Shown here piece after piece: positions 45,288 through 56,182 of a DNA stretch of 64,000 nucleotides. The notes below the pieces were generated by a model. It saw nothing but the letters and a program-made list of their open reading frames with translations, was not told the origin of the DNA and ran no database searches. The DNA lies in NCBI GenBank assembly GCA_001972305.1, contig BDDD01000364.1, positions 205,769-269,768 of the forward strand, given 5' to 3'. Each line of letters starts with the position of its first letter. The stretch's first letter is position 1. Origin of the DNA: Cephalotus follicularis. Its lineage: Eukaryota > Streptophyta > Magnoliopsida > Oxalidales > Cephalotaceae. The translations under genes were made by a program, and so were the position numbers.

Positions 45288-47748
45288 TGTTTGATTAGGG
45301 TGTCCCTGCAATCCACGAGGTGGATGCAAGTATATGTTTAATATATATGACACACTCTTTAATCGTACATTTTTAATTCAATTCATGTTCAACGTGCATA
45401 TATATTAGTACAGATTGGCATCTTACTATATGAATTATCTCAAACCGTTGAATCGGATCAATTGATCACCATGTCAACTGAATACATATATAGTGCCCTG
45501 TCGATAAAGGGTTGGATCTCCTGTCTGGGAGGTTATGAGAATGAGATCCTTACTCCCTTATGACAAAACGTTCTAAGTCGTAGGTTCACTCTCATAGGGC
45601 AATTGATAAATCGTAAAGACTTGTCGTATTATGCATGCCATCTTGTGTGTGGGGGATGGATCATCTCATTGCCATTTGGGTTTACCCTAAAGCTGATGCG
45701 GGTGCATACTGAGAGCATGACATGGAACTGACCCAACATAGGAAATCTATTTGGATGGTCAATACCTTTGTCAATAGGATTCCTATTGTCTCGGTAGTGT
45801 TTAGTCAAAGGTGACTAGTGGGTACTTTAAGACTCGCATTGTATCCTTAGACTTGAGCAGCTGGCATGCGTTGTATGGTAACTGCTTGGCTTTGATTTCT
45901 GACTTCCCCAGCACGAGTCACGTGCTGGAAAAAGGGTTATCTTTGGGCCTTGTGGAAGCTGCATTGAGATGTATGGGCAGACTTTCAATAGAGGATCGTT
46001 ACACCTGTATTAACGGTGACCAGCTCTATAGTATCTATGATGATTAAGACTTGAGGTCCTAGCTAGGCACTTACGGAGATTGAAACGAGGTTTCATTGGG
46101 AGTCTCCCGAGAGTCTCAATATATTCATAGATTTATAGTTATCGTGGCTTTACCTAGGGTTGACAATAATCCAAACCCTAGGCCACGATCGGAGCTAAGC
46201 ATGATGAGGGATACATGACACATAAGCCAAAGACAATGATAAAGTACTAGATGATCTGGCTAACGGATGATAAACGTGGTGTACACGTATCCGGGGGTGA
46301 TTGGAGATCACACTGGGGCTATAGGATAGTCTAGGACTATTAGGATAGTCGTACCAGGATCATGGGATTTCTGGGAAGCATATCATCGTACCGGAACTCA
46401 TCCAGACTTTCGTGTCCCACCTGATTTTGGAACATGTTGACATGTGTGAGACACAAGTCATTTAGTGAGAGATTAACATTTGAGAGGTGTTACTTTGCTA
46501 GTGAACTCTCCATTTGCTGATTATATATTAAGCATCACCATAATGGATTCATTCCGAGCAAAGGGTTATTTGTTCTAACTAGTAGGTGCTTTTGTGCAAC
46601 TATTGGTGGAGAAAGTTTGTGGACATGTGGGCTTATTGGACTTGGGATTTCCTATCCCACATTGGGCCAAAATTGGGCCTTGTTTATGGCTTGTGTATGG
46701 TCGGCCCAAAGAGTAAGCATTAATGGTCCAATTGTAAATGTCATAGCCTACTAAACTTTACTATTCAAAGGTGATTATAATATGTATTTGTATAATGCAT
46801 TTTACTCTTTCTTTTCTCCCTTGTTTTGGCCGAATTTGTGGCATGTGGTGGACGGCTTGGACTCCAAGAAAAAGAGAGAAAAGGTTGGGCATTTGTCTTG
46901 TCTCAATTTAGACATGTGTACAAATGATTTTAATAATCAATTCTTACTTAATACTTAAGACAAAGCCTTGCACATCTAACCGTAGTGAATTGGTTTTCAC
47001 CTAAGGAATAACAAGCTCTCTTTTTCTCTTCTCTTTTCCTTCTTTGCCGTGAGTGTGTTCTTTATTATTGAACACGCCAAGAGCTTGTGTGCTCTACAAG
47101 AGAAGAAGAATAAAATAACATTCTCTTACCCTCCACATTCATAATAGGTGGAGATAGTGGTCTCATTGAATCGATCTTTACATATTATGATTTTTAGACT
47201 AGATTAAACACTTAAGCCTCCATATATGTTCATGCTAGGGGCTTGAAAATCATCTTTGGTGAAGGAGCAAAGCTTGGATCAAAGTGTAGAGGGAACACTA
47301 GAAGGAAGGAGTGAAAGAGGTAATGGAAACTTTCTCTCTTTGTGTAATTATTTTTTGGGGCATGTTAGGTTCGGATTTGGCTAGGGTTTTTTGTACCCTA
47401 ACCAAGTCCATGTGTTCCTTGATTGGAACCCTAGAAAACCCTTAGGGTTTGGGTGCTTGTGTGCCATAGAGCTAGGGTTTATATGTGCAAATGTTAACCC
47501 TAAAATTGGGGAACCCAAAGCTAGGGTTAATGAATCCCTAGCATAACCCAAATTCTAATCTTGCTTGGAATGTGATATTGGTTCAATTGATAGTTACATT
47601 AGTGATCCTTGTCATAATCGAAGCAATCTTGGACCTAGGGTTTAGGTAGTCTCAATGTGTGGAGACTTAGAGAAACCAAAATTTTAAAATGCAACCCTAA
47701 ACCCTAATATGCCAAAATTGATTCAATGACTTTAGAGACTTTCCAACA
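45288..47748 (+). repeat. 5' LTR of element E
   Basis: Begins TGTTTGATTAGGGTGTCCC and ends TTTCCAACA. It includes a 78-codon open frame (45811-46047) also kept in the other LTR. Near its 3' end (47380-47715) it is dense in CCCTAA/TTAGGG-type telobox motifs. Confidence 0.92.
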
Positions 47749-47750
47749 AG

Positions 47751-47764
47751 TTGTATCAGAGACT
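47751..47764 (+). other. Primer binding site of element E
   Basis: TTGTATCAGAGAC lies just inside the LTR and resembles TGGTATCAGAGC, the initiator tRNA-Met site used by copia elements, with changes. Confidence 0.6.
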
Positions 47765-48222
47765 CTAATTAGCTTCAATTGGACCTTAATTTAATGTTTA
47801 GTGGCTTGTTAAGATGCCCCATACCTTGGCCGAAATTTCTGTGCCCTTACGCTAGAGTGAAATTGGCAAAATTAGATGTCATAGAATGTGATATTTTAGG
47901 TCATTTTTACCAATGGTTAGAACTTGTGTAATTGACTGATTAATTGGATAGTTTGATGATCCAAAGATTAATATATTGGGTGTTGATGATGCATGGGGTA
48001 TTCTAACATCCGTATGTATGATTTTGGATCTCGAACGGACCTTAAAAAGTCATTAAACGGATGTTTAAAAGTGACATAAAATTCTGTTTGAAAACTAGTT
48101 TTGTGCATCAGTTTCTGTTCAGATTTTCTGCACTATTAAGTGCAGATTTGCTGGCAGTTACTAATACAGAAAGTTGGACTGGTTAGTGACAGTCTTAGTG
48201 CAGGAAGTCTCTGCACAGTTTC

Positions 48223-48342
48223 TGTGACATCCGTGTCCTTGTACGGTCTGTTCTGCTGAACCTACGAGGTGAGTCTCTGATGGGAGGCTTGGCCTCGTAG
48301 CGGGCGCGACGGATTCCAGCGAGACTGGGTCCGGGCATCACA
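48223..48342 (+). repeat. Left LTR of element D
   Basis: Starts TGTGACATCCGTG, ends GGGCATCACA. Pairs with 49902-50021. Confidence 0.92.
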
Positions 48343-49901
48343 GTTTGGTATCAGAGCTTTTGGTTTTCAGATTCTCTAGACTCATCTGCATATCATGCAT
48401 TCTGGTAGGCATTCATTCTGAGTTCTGGTATTCTGAGTTCTGGTATAAGTGTGGGTAGCATGCCTTGTGGTCGTGAAATCATCTTGTGGTAAAGTTTGAG
48501 TTTGGGCTCGACCCAAATGTTCTGATGTCTGAGATTTCTGTTCTGGATTTCTCTGTCGCAACAGAGTTGTTACTGGGGTGTCACACCCTATTCCCATGTT
48601 CTGTTATGGTAGATCTGAAATGTCTGCTGATTTTTTGAGGTCTGATTCTGTTGCTGAATATACTGGTTATATTTGAGATTATAAAGATAGAGATTTTCAA
48701 TTCGAAAATATTTTAAGGTTTGAGTTTAGTATGTTTATCTGTTTTGTGGAATTATAATTAAGTTTCTGATGAGAATCTAATCGGTGTCTGATACTCTGTC
48801 TGATGGAGTTCCCTGTTAAGGGGGATATGTTTGGGAGATAATAGATTTTGAGGAATGTGATGCTCTGCTGTGTAGGAAATATCGAGTAGTTGATATGATT
48901 GATCCATCATTCAGGAAAGTTTTATGACTGTGTATCTTTTATGAATTGTGGTACGAGAAGATATAATGTGGAGTTCGTTGATAAATGTCTCTTGAGAAAA
49001 TGAGTATGGTCATTTGAATAAGGTTAAATTTGAAGTTCGAAATTCAATCCTTCTGCTTGATGGTTCACTATATGATTAGGGTATAAAATGTGTATCGTGG
49101 CCTTGAGGTTTATAAGAATGCTTTGTTTGCAGACTCTTCTGACTTGCCTGAATTAAATTAATGATTTCTTATATGATCTGATTAGACTTGAGTTGCATTT
49201 CGATGACTTTAGCTTTAACTTCTGCAAGTTATATGGTAGACTTGATGATAGGAAATGAGGATCTGTAAAGTAGTAGTATGTTCGTAGGGTTCTCGATATG
49301 CCTATATGATATCGATGATTGTAATATGAGTTCTGCTGATTTGATGACCATTAAAGATCCTTAGTATCTGTTTAAAGTTCTGATATGATTAAATTTTTAT
49401 GTTGAATTGAAGTTCCTAGATGATGGAAATGCTACGAGTTCTAGTGATATAATTCTCTTGATGAGAGCAAGTTGTTATAAGTGTTCTGCGGTTTCTGTCT
49501 GATTATGAATCTGGTAATATTGAGGATTATAGTATTATATTTATGATCAAATGTCTGTTAAGAATCTGTATTCATGACTTGAAGTCTTGACACGATCTGG
49601 TTTAATGAATGAATTTGAGGTTTCTGATTGATAAAAATCCTGCGAGTCAAGATACCTTATGAATTATGCTTGGAGGAAAACTTTTCTGGTTCTGGTGTAA
49701 AAATCTGATAATGATATGTGAATGATTCTGATGTAAATATATGTGATGGACAAAAGTCTTGGGTGTTCTGATTTCTGTATTGATGAAAAGTTTTTATGAG
49801 TTGATCATTTCTGTTTATTTTCTAAGGCAAGTGCTTAACTTTTTACAACCTTTGGAGTTCTGCGAATTTCGAGGACGAAATTCTGTTAAGGGGGATATGT
49901 T

Positions 49902-50021
49902 TGTGACATCCGTGTCCTTGTACGGTCTGTTCTGCTGAACCTACGAGGTGAGTCTCTGATGGGAGGCTTGGCCTCGTAGCGGGCGCGACGGATTCCAGCG
50001 TGGCTGGGTCCGGGCGTCACA
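49902..50021 (+). repeat. Right LTR of element D
   Basis: Starts TGTGACATCCGTG, ends GGGCGTCACA, followed by the target duplication GTTTC. Confidence 0.92.
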
Positions 50022-50026
50022 GTTTC

Positions 50027-51775
50027 TGGCAGTTCTGGCTAAGATTCTGACAGATTCTGTACACTTACTAACAATTTTCAGCACAATTAATGTTAGTTAC
50101 CGGTAGGTTTCCTGCAAGCTTCCGGTGAGCTTTTCTTTGCAGTTTCTGTGCATTCTTCGCATAGTTACTGACAGGAACACCGTATGGATTGGTCAGGTAC
50201 ATACCAGGGTGTTCGGACAGAGATTTAATCACTTATGCACAAAGCTCTTTCTTATAATGTAATTTTATTCAAAGAGGAATATTAATATTAGTGGTGGCTA
50301 ATATTTAATTGCATAGTTTTCACTCAAATAAATCCATGTGAAGGATTAATCAATGAATGTAGTATGAAACTACAAATAGGGTGACTAGATTTTAATTTAT
50401 CTAGTGGGAGTGGTTTTTCATTTTCGTTGGTAAATATATCAACGAATCATTAAATATTAAATTGTAACGTGTTTATTCATTAAATATATAGTGAATATAT
50501 TTTTTGGATTTCTTGTTAATGCATACTGGTAGACTTGGGACTCGACCTAGCTTTTTGGTTTCTTACGTGAATGTTATTTAATTTTCTAAACAATATATGT
50601 AAATCCATAATATATTTTGCAAGGCTGAGAGCCCTTTTGTATATTGCATTTGGATTTTATTAATTTCTAGTAAAGTTTCAAAGTTTTCTGAACAACTAGA
50701 AAAGGGGATACATGTAATTGATACTAATCAAATAATAGCTGAAGCTATATTACAAGGAACTTCTAATAAAAGACATATGAGACATAGTGATATAAATCCT
50801 GAACAATGTTGAGCATTGTAGATTAAGTCATATCTAGATAAGCTAGATAAACACGCTTGGTTAGAGATGCACATTATTACATCCAGGACAAGGAGTCTTC
50901 ACCAACGTGTATACCATGTTTGATTGGTATAATGACTAAATCTCATTTCTCCTTAAAAAGAGAAAATGTAGTGGACATAAATGAGGTTAGTCCACATTAA
51001 CATTTGTGATTTAATGTAAATCAATGCATGTGAAGGTTTTCACTACTTCTTAACCTATACCTATGACTTTTCATAGTTTCGGTTTATGTTTTAGGTGAAA
51101 AACAATTATGAATTATCTGAGAGATATATTCTGGAACACCATAGTGAATGATGATTCCCAATGATGGAATCGGATCCTAAATATGACTATGATCCGAACC
51201 ATAATGTCTTTTATACCTCTTTCAATAGCATTCTAGGGTTATACACTGCAGTTGGCAGTGTACATCCTAAATCGGATTATGTTAAAATCCATCCCCTCCA
51301 TATCTTGTAAGATATATAAAAGGAGAATATCCAACCTAAAACATTGGAAGGTTTAAGGTTGTCCAACATGTATTAGAAGGCGTGAACTTTCTAAGCTGGA
51401 GGAATAATAGTGATATTGCCGATTTATGGAATATCCTAAAATGAAGACATAGGATATTATTTCTGTCATCCCAGCGAACAAAAGATATTTGTTTCGCATA
51501 CTGCAAAATTCCTAGTGAAGGAATAAATGATTGCAGGATTTAGTGGGAGTAATATGAAAATAAAAGAGTTATAATGACTCTATTTTCATCTATATCTAAT
51601 TCAGGATTAGTGTGTGACCTGAAATAAATATGCTATGAGTTAGAGGAGTTTGAGATAGTTGAGAACTAAAACTCCATAATGAATATGAGTATATACATAA
51701 AACCTATGATACCAAAGTTAGAAGCTAGTTTGAATGCAGAAGTTCATTAATGAACTTTTATAGGGATTCCAACCA
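50027..51775 (+). other. Interior of element E, no coding recognised
   Basis: AT-rich sequence. A short stretch near 50700-50810 looks like former coding, but no domain can be named. The remainder shows no gag, integrase or RT motif. Confidence 0.5.
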
Positions 51776-52075
51776 TCGCTAGTCTAGTTGTCGTGACAGT
51801 GACTTCGATGGAGGCCTTTGCACAAGCCTAGGAACCCGGGTCTCATTACTGCATCAAACATATATAGCGATGGTATCACATGATCGGGAGATCATTGATA
51901 GAGATACGTCTTAAATGAGACGAATAGAGGAAATATAATTGACATCAAAGAGAGATGTCATACCAGAGAGAGTCGCACTGGAAGCGATCTTAACAGACTC
52001 ACTGACCAAAGCCATAAGCAGTATAAGACAGGCAAAGGAGTACATATGCTTGAGCTGAAGGTCTTCGTGGCTTGA
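51776..52075 (+). pseudogene. Decayed copia RNase H tail of element E
   Basis: Near 51815-51905 the frame reads AFAQA, stop, EPGSHYCIKHI, stop, RWYHMIGRSLIE, which matches the copia RNase H pattern of AQAKEPRSH, KHI and RYHLIRE. Further on TDSLTKAIS matches the DPLTK end of copia Pol. Several stops are present. This identifies E as Ty1/copia-related. Confidence 0.7.
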
Positions 52076-52091
52076 GAGCCAAGTGGGAGAT
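52076..52091 (+). other. Polypurine tract of element E
   Basis: AGCCAAGTGGGAGATT precedes the TGTTAGATT start of the right LTR, the usual copia arrangement. Confidence 0.75.
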
Positions 52092-54551
52092 TGTTAGATT
52101 AGGGTGTCCCTTCAATCCACGAGGTGGATGCAAGCATGTGTTTAATACACATGACACACTATTTAATCATACATTCTTAATTCCATTCATGTTCAACGTA
52201 CATATATTAGTACAGATTGGCATCTTGCTATATGTATTATCCCAAACCGTTGAATAGGATCAATTGATCACAAGGTCAATTGAATACACATATAGTGCCC
52301 TATCCATAAAGGGTTGGATCTCGTGCCTGAGAGGTTATGAGAATGAGATCCTTACTCCCTTCTGACAAAATGTTTCAAGTCATAGGTTCACTCTCATAGG
52401 GCAATTGATGAACCATAAAGACTTGTCGTATTATGCTTGCCCTCTTGTGTGTGGGGGATGGATCATCTCATTGTCATTTGGGTTTACCATAAAGGTGCAT
52501 GCTGAGAGCATGACACGGAACTGACCCAACATAGGAAATCTATTTGGATGGTCAATACCTTTGTCAATAAGATTCCTATTGTCTCGGTAGTATTTAGTCA
52601 AAGGTGACTAGTGAGTACTTTAAGACTCACGTTGTATCCTTAGACTTGAGCAGTTGGCATGCGTTGTGTAGTAACTGCTTGGCTTTGATTTTCGTATTTT
52701 CCAGCACTAGCCACGTGCTGGAAAAATGGTTGTCTTTGGGCCTTGTGGAAGCTGCATTGAGATGTATAGGCAGTCTTGCAATAGTGGATCGTCACACATG
52801 TATTGACGATGACCAGCTCTATAGTATCTATGATGATTAAGACTTGAGGTCTTGGCCAGGCACATAGGGAGATTGAAACGAGGTTTCATTGGGAGTCTCC
52901 TGAGAGTCTCAATATATTCATGGATTTATAGTTATCATGACTTTACCAAGGGTTGACAATAATCCAAATCCTAGGCCACGGTCGGAGCTAAGCATGATGA
53001 GGGATACACGACACATAAGCCGAAGACAATGATAAAGCACTAGATGATCTGGATAATGGATGATAGACGTGGTGCACACGTATCCGGGGGTGATTGGAGA
53101 TCACACCGGGGCTATAGGATAGTCTAGGACTATCAGGATAGTCGTACCAAGATCATGGGATTTCTGGGAAGCATATCATTGTACCGAAACTCATCCAGAC
53201 TTTCGGGTCCCGTCTGATTTTGGAATAGGTTGACGTGTGTGAGACACAAGTCATTTAGTGAGAGATTAACATCTGAGAGGTGTTACTTTGCTAGTGAACT
53301 CTCCATTTGCTGATTATATATTAAGCATCGCCATAATGGATTCGTTCCGAGCAAAGGGTTATTTGTTCTAACTAGTAGGTGCTTTTGTGCAACTATTGGT
53401 GGAGAGAGTTTGTGGACATGTGGGCTTATTGGACTTGGGATTTCCTATCCCACATTGGGCCTTGTTTGTGGCTTGTGTATGGCCGGCCCAAAGAGTAAGC
53501 ATTAATGGTCCAATTGTAAATACCATAGCCTACTAAACTTGACTATTCAAAGGTGATTATAATATGCATTTGTGTAATGCATTTTACTCTTTCTTTTCTC
53601 CCTTGTTTTGGCCGAATTTGAGGCATGTGGGGGATGGCTTGGACTCCAAGAAAAAGAGAGAAAAGGTTGGGCATTTGTCTTGTCTCAATTTAGACATGTG
53701 TACAAATGATTTTAATAATCAATTCTTACTTAATACTTAAGACAAAGCCTTGCACATCCCATCTTAGTGAATCGGTTTTCACCTAAGGAATAGCAAGCTC
53801 TCTTTTTCTCTTCTCTTCTCCTTCTTTGCCGTGAGTGTGTGCTTCATTCTTGAACACACCAAGAGCTTGTGTGCTCTACAAGAGAAGAAAAACAAAATAA
53901 CATTCTCTTACCCTCCACAATCATAATAGGTGGAGATAGTTTTCTCATTGAATCTATCTTTACATATTATGATCTTTTGACTAGGTTAAACACTTAAGCC
54001 TCCATATATGTTCATGCTAAGGGCTTGAACATCATCTTTGGTGAAGGAACAAAGCTTGGATCAAAGTACAGAGGGAGCACTAGAAGGAAGGAGTGAAAGA
54101 CTTTGGTAATGGATCAAAACTTTCTCTCTTAGTGTAATTGTTTTTTGGGGCATGTTAGGTTCAGATTTGGCTAGGGTTTTTTGTACCCTAACCAAGCCCA
54201 TGTGTTCCTTGATTGGAACCCTAGAAAACCCTCAGGGTTTGGGTGCTTTAGGTTCAGGTTTGTGTGCCATAGAGCTAGGGTTTATATGTGCAAATGTTAA
54301 CCCTAAAATTGGGGAACCCGAAGCTAGGGTTAATGAATCCCTAGCATAACCCAAACTCTAATCTTGCTTGTAATGTGATATTGGTTCAATTGATAGTTAC
54401 ATTAGTGATCCTTGGCATAATTGAAGCAATCTTGGACCTAGGGTTTAGGTAGTCTCAATGTGTGGAGACTTAGAGAAACAAAAATTTTAAAATGCAACCC
54501 TAAACCCTAATATGCCAAAATTGATTCAATGCCTTTAGAGCCTTTCCAACA
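52092..54551 (+). repeat. 3' LTR of element E
   Basis: Begins TGTTAGATTAGGGTGTCCC and ends CTTTCCAACA. Keeps the 78-codon frame (52604-52840) and the telobox-rich end (54165-54515). Confidence 0.92.
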
Positions 54552-55149
54552 CCTTCAACGTCGTGGCATGGACAGAGGCGACCGGAGGTCTGTGGAAGGG
54601 CAAGATTCGTGGCTTGGGGAACTACATGACTTCCACGAAGATGCTACCACAGGCACTTCGAAGTACTCCATCCGGAATCGGAAGTCAGAGTCACCCATTC
54701 ACTTCACAGCCATCAGAGGCTGGCCCAGGGACGAACGCAGGTGTTCGTGAGGAGGTCTCAGAGCTTCAACAGTAGGTGTCCTGCATGCAGACGACGTTGG
54801 AGGCTACTCTAGCTCAAATGAATAAGTTGAGTCAGATGATGATTACTCAAATGTTGTCGCAGTCCAAACGATTTACATTTGACTGGAGTACGCTGCAGAA
54901 CCGGTACCCCCCCTCTCAATCATCTCCAGAGTCGGACCATAGCGATTCTGTGTCGTAGTTTGTTGATTTTGACACAGTTTAAGACTTTTTATTTGTAAAT
55001 TTATTACACTTTTTATAAATATAATATAAAACTCAATTATATTGTTTTGTTACTTCAATGTGATTATGGATGGAGTCCAATGGACAATTGAAATATGAAC
55101 TGTTATTGTGGTTGTTGAAAAATGAATTGCATGTTTTGCTTTGATAGGG

Positions 55150-55530
55150 GGAATGGATTCTGCTTATGAATTCATCAGCAGTAGCTGCAGAATAGCGAGG
55201 GCATTACGAGGGTAATGCCCTCGTCATTCTGCAACAATTCCTCACGGCAAGGTTGCTCACCCTCGCCGAACCCTCGCCATGGCAAGGGCACAGCAAGGGT
55301 AGACGAGGGGAGACGCATGCAACGAGCAGATGACTGCGACGGTACGTACCCTCGCATGTGGCGAGGGCAATCTACGGTGAGGGTATGTGACTCTTGACGT
55401 ACCCTCACCATGCCCTCGCCATATTAACGGCGAGGCAATATGCGGTAAGGGTTTCTTCCCCTCGCCATACCCTCATCGTTGGCAACGACGAGGGTACGTG
55501 CCCTCGTCGTTGACTATTTTTTTTGTAGTG
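55150..55530 (+). repeat. Right subterminal and terminal region of the CACTA element
   Basis: Many short direct and inverted copies of CCCTCGCC, GAGGGTACG and GAGGGCA form nested palindromes, for example GAGGGCATTACGAGGGTAAT opposite ATGCCCTCG. It closes with TTTTTTTTGTAGTG. The GC content is far above its surroundings. Confidence 0.85.
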
Positions 55531-55622
55531 AAAGAAATTCTTTTGTTTATTAAATGGTTTTTAGCTAAACTTTTTATATTCATTTTCTTCAAAAATGTAT
55601 TTCTGAAATTCTGTTTTTTTAA

Positions 55623-55704
55623 ATCTACGAGGTGAGTCTCTAATGGGAGGTTTGGCCTTGTAGTTGATGCAACGGATCCCAGCGGACTGGGTCTGAGCAT
55701 ATCA
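55623..55704 (+). repeat. Fragment of an LTR related to element D
   Basis: CTACGAGGTGAGTCTC, then GGGAGG, TTGGCCT and ACTGGGTCTGAGCATATCA line up with the 3' two-thirds of the D LTR at roughly 80 per cent by eye. It is the only other trace of this family here and lies just outside the CACTA right end, against the duplication boundary. Confidence 0.7.
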
Positions 55705-56182
55705 AACAGACTTAACCGTTAAAATTGTTATATGATAATAAAATAGTTTGATAATTTTAATTCTCTTCAAAATTGATATGTATAGTCTACAGATATAAAT
55801 TATCAAATAGAACGGTCAGATTTGTAAAATATAACTTCTGAGTATACCATTTTATGTAATCCAACACTAAGCTTGATATAATATATAAGATGATTCAACA
55901 AATTCACTTTCTATTATTTGGATTAATTTTTCATTGTTTGTTTGTGTGGTTATACCTTTCAATGATTGAGACGAGGGCCTAACAAGCACATAGAGTACTG
56001 GTTCTAACGACGATTGCTCAAGATATTGAACGCGACTTCTGTTGTAATCGAGACTGGGGCCTAACAAGTATAGAGACCGGCCCTTACGAGTATTCCTCGT
56101 CATAATGATTGGCTAAAATGTCATTCTTCTTATCTTCAACCATTTTGATATAATTATTCAGAATTATTCTCCACACACCGCC
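55705..56182 (+). other. Upstream region of SSL copy 2
   Basis: Collinear with 14490-15260, but without the 267-bp insertion seen there. It contains one arm of the short inverted repeat found at 14310-14650. Confidence 0.75.

Larger units (their letters stand above)
48223..50021 (+). mobile_element. Small LTR element D (120-bp LTRs) nested in E
   Basis: LTRs are 48223-48342 and 49902-50021, 120 bp each with three differences by hand count. The target duplication GTTTC (48218-48222 and 50022-50026) is perfect. The primer site TGGTATCAGAGC at 48346-48357 is an exact initiator-Met type. The tract AAGGGGGATATG stands before the right LTR. The 1.56-kb interior has no frame resembling gag or pol. 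Just before the tract it reads TTTCGAGGACGAAATTCTG, a phrase common at the 3' end of Ty3/gypsy chromovirus pol regions, so it may descend from such an element. Confidence 0.92.
45288..54551 (+). mobile_element. Copia-like LTR element E inserted in the CACTA, mostly non-coding interior
   Basis: LTRs are 45288-47748 and 52092-54551 (about 2.46 kb each), starting TGTT and ending CCAACA. The target duplication is CCTTT (45283-45287) versus CCTTC (54552-54556), one mismatch. A primer site TTGTATCAGAGAC and a tract AAGTGGGAGATTG flank the LTRs in the plus orientation. The interior, about 2.5 kb without nested element D, has only a decayed RNase H tail, so the element looks non-autonomous. The LTRs differ mostly in the first hundred or so bases. 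Confidence 0.9.
43998..54958 (+). pseudogene. TNPA-type second CACTA protein (Transposase_24-like), split by element E
   Basis: ATG at 43998 (MPRRVTRSSIPGD). Introns are likely near 44142-44218, 44346-44420, 44548-44626, 44948-45034 and 45132-45214. The domain body includes FYSYVQENYPKWMRNYRKKA, WDEMVNIWMSEDFQNRAKTN and DVFYDTHRRVGECTLPPPIV. At 45287 the frame is cut by the LTR element E and resumes at 54552: VVAWTEATGGLWKGKIRGLG, then a coiled-coil tail (EATLAQMNKLSQMMITQML) and a stop at 54956-54958. A stop near 54775 (TAG) and stops in the second and third exons add to the damage. TNPA-type proteins bind subterminal repeats and assist transposition. Confidence 0.85.
38859..55530 (+). mobile_element. 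CACTA (En/Spm) DNA transposon with nested insertions
   Basis: The left end is CACTACAAGAAAAACGGACA; the right end is TTTTTTTTGTAGTG, whose complement starts CACTACAAAAAAAATAG. A 3-bp target duplication AAA is present at 38856-38858 and 55531-55533. Both subterminal regions carry GC-rich palindromic repeats. It encodes a TNP2-type transposase and a TNPA-type second protein, both decayed, and carries a PPR gene fragment. Its own length without insertion E (9.26 kb) is about 7.4 kb, normal for the family. It lies between the two SSL copies. Confidence 0.95.

Noticed and set aside
47380-47715. Interstitial telomere repeat
   Set aside because: The AAACCCTA motifs are scattered and in both orientations within an LTR and recur in the partner LTR; there is no continuous tandem array.
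54529-54750. 73-codon frame at the E/CACTA junction
   Set aside because: Wrong frame relative to the TNPA-type protein, which reads through 54563-54772 in the next frame.
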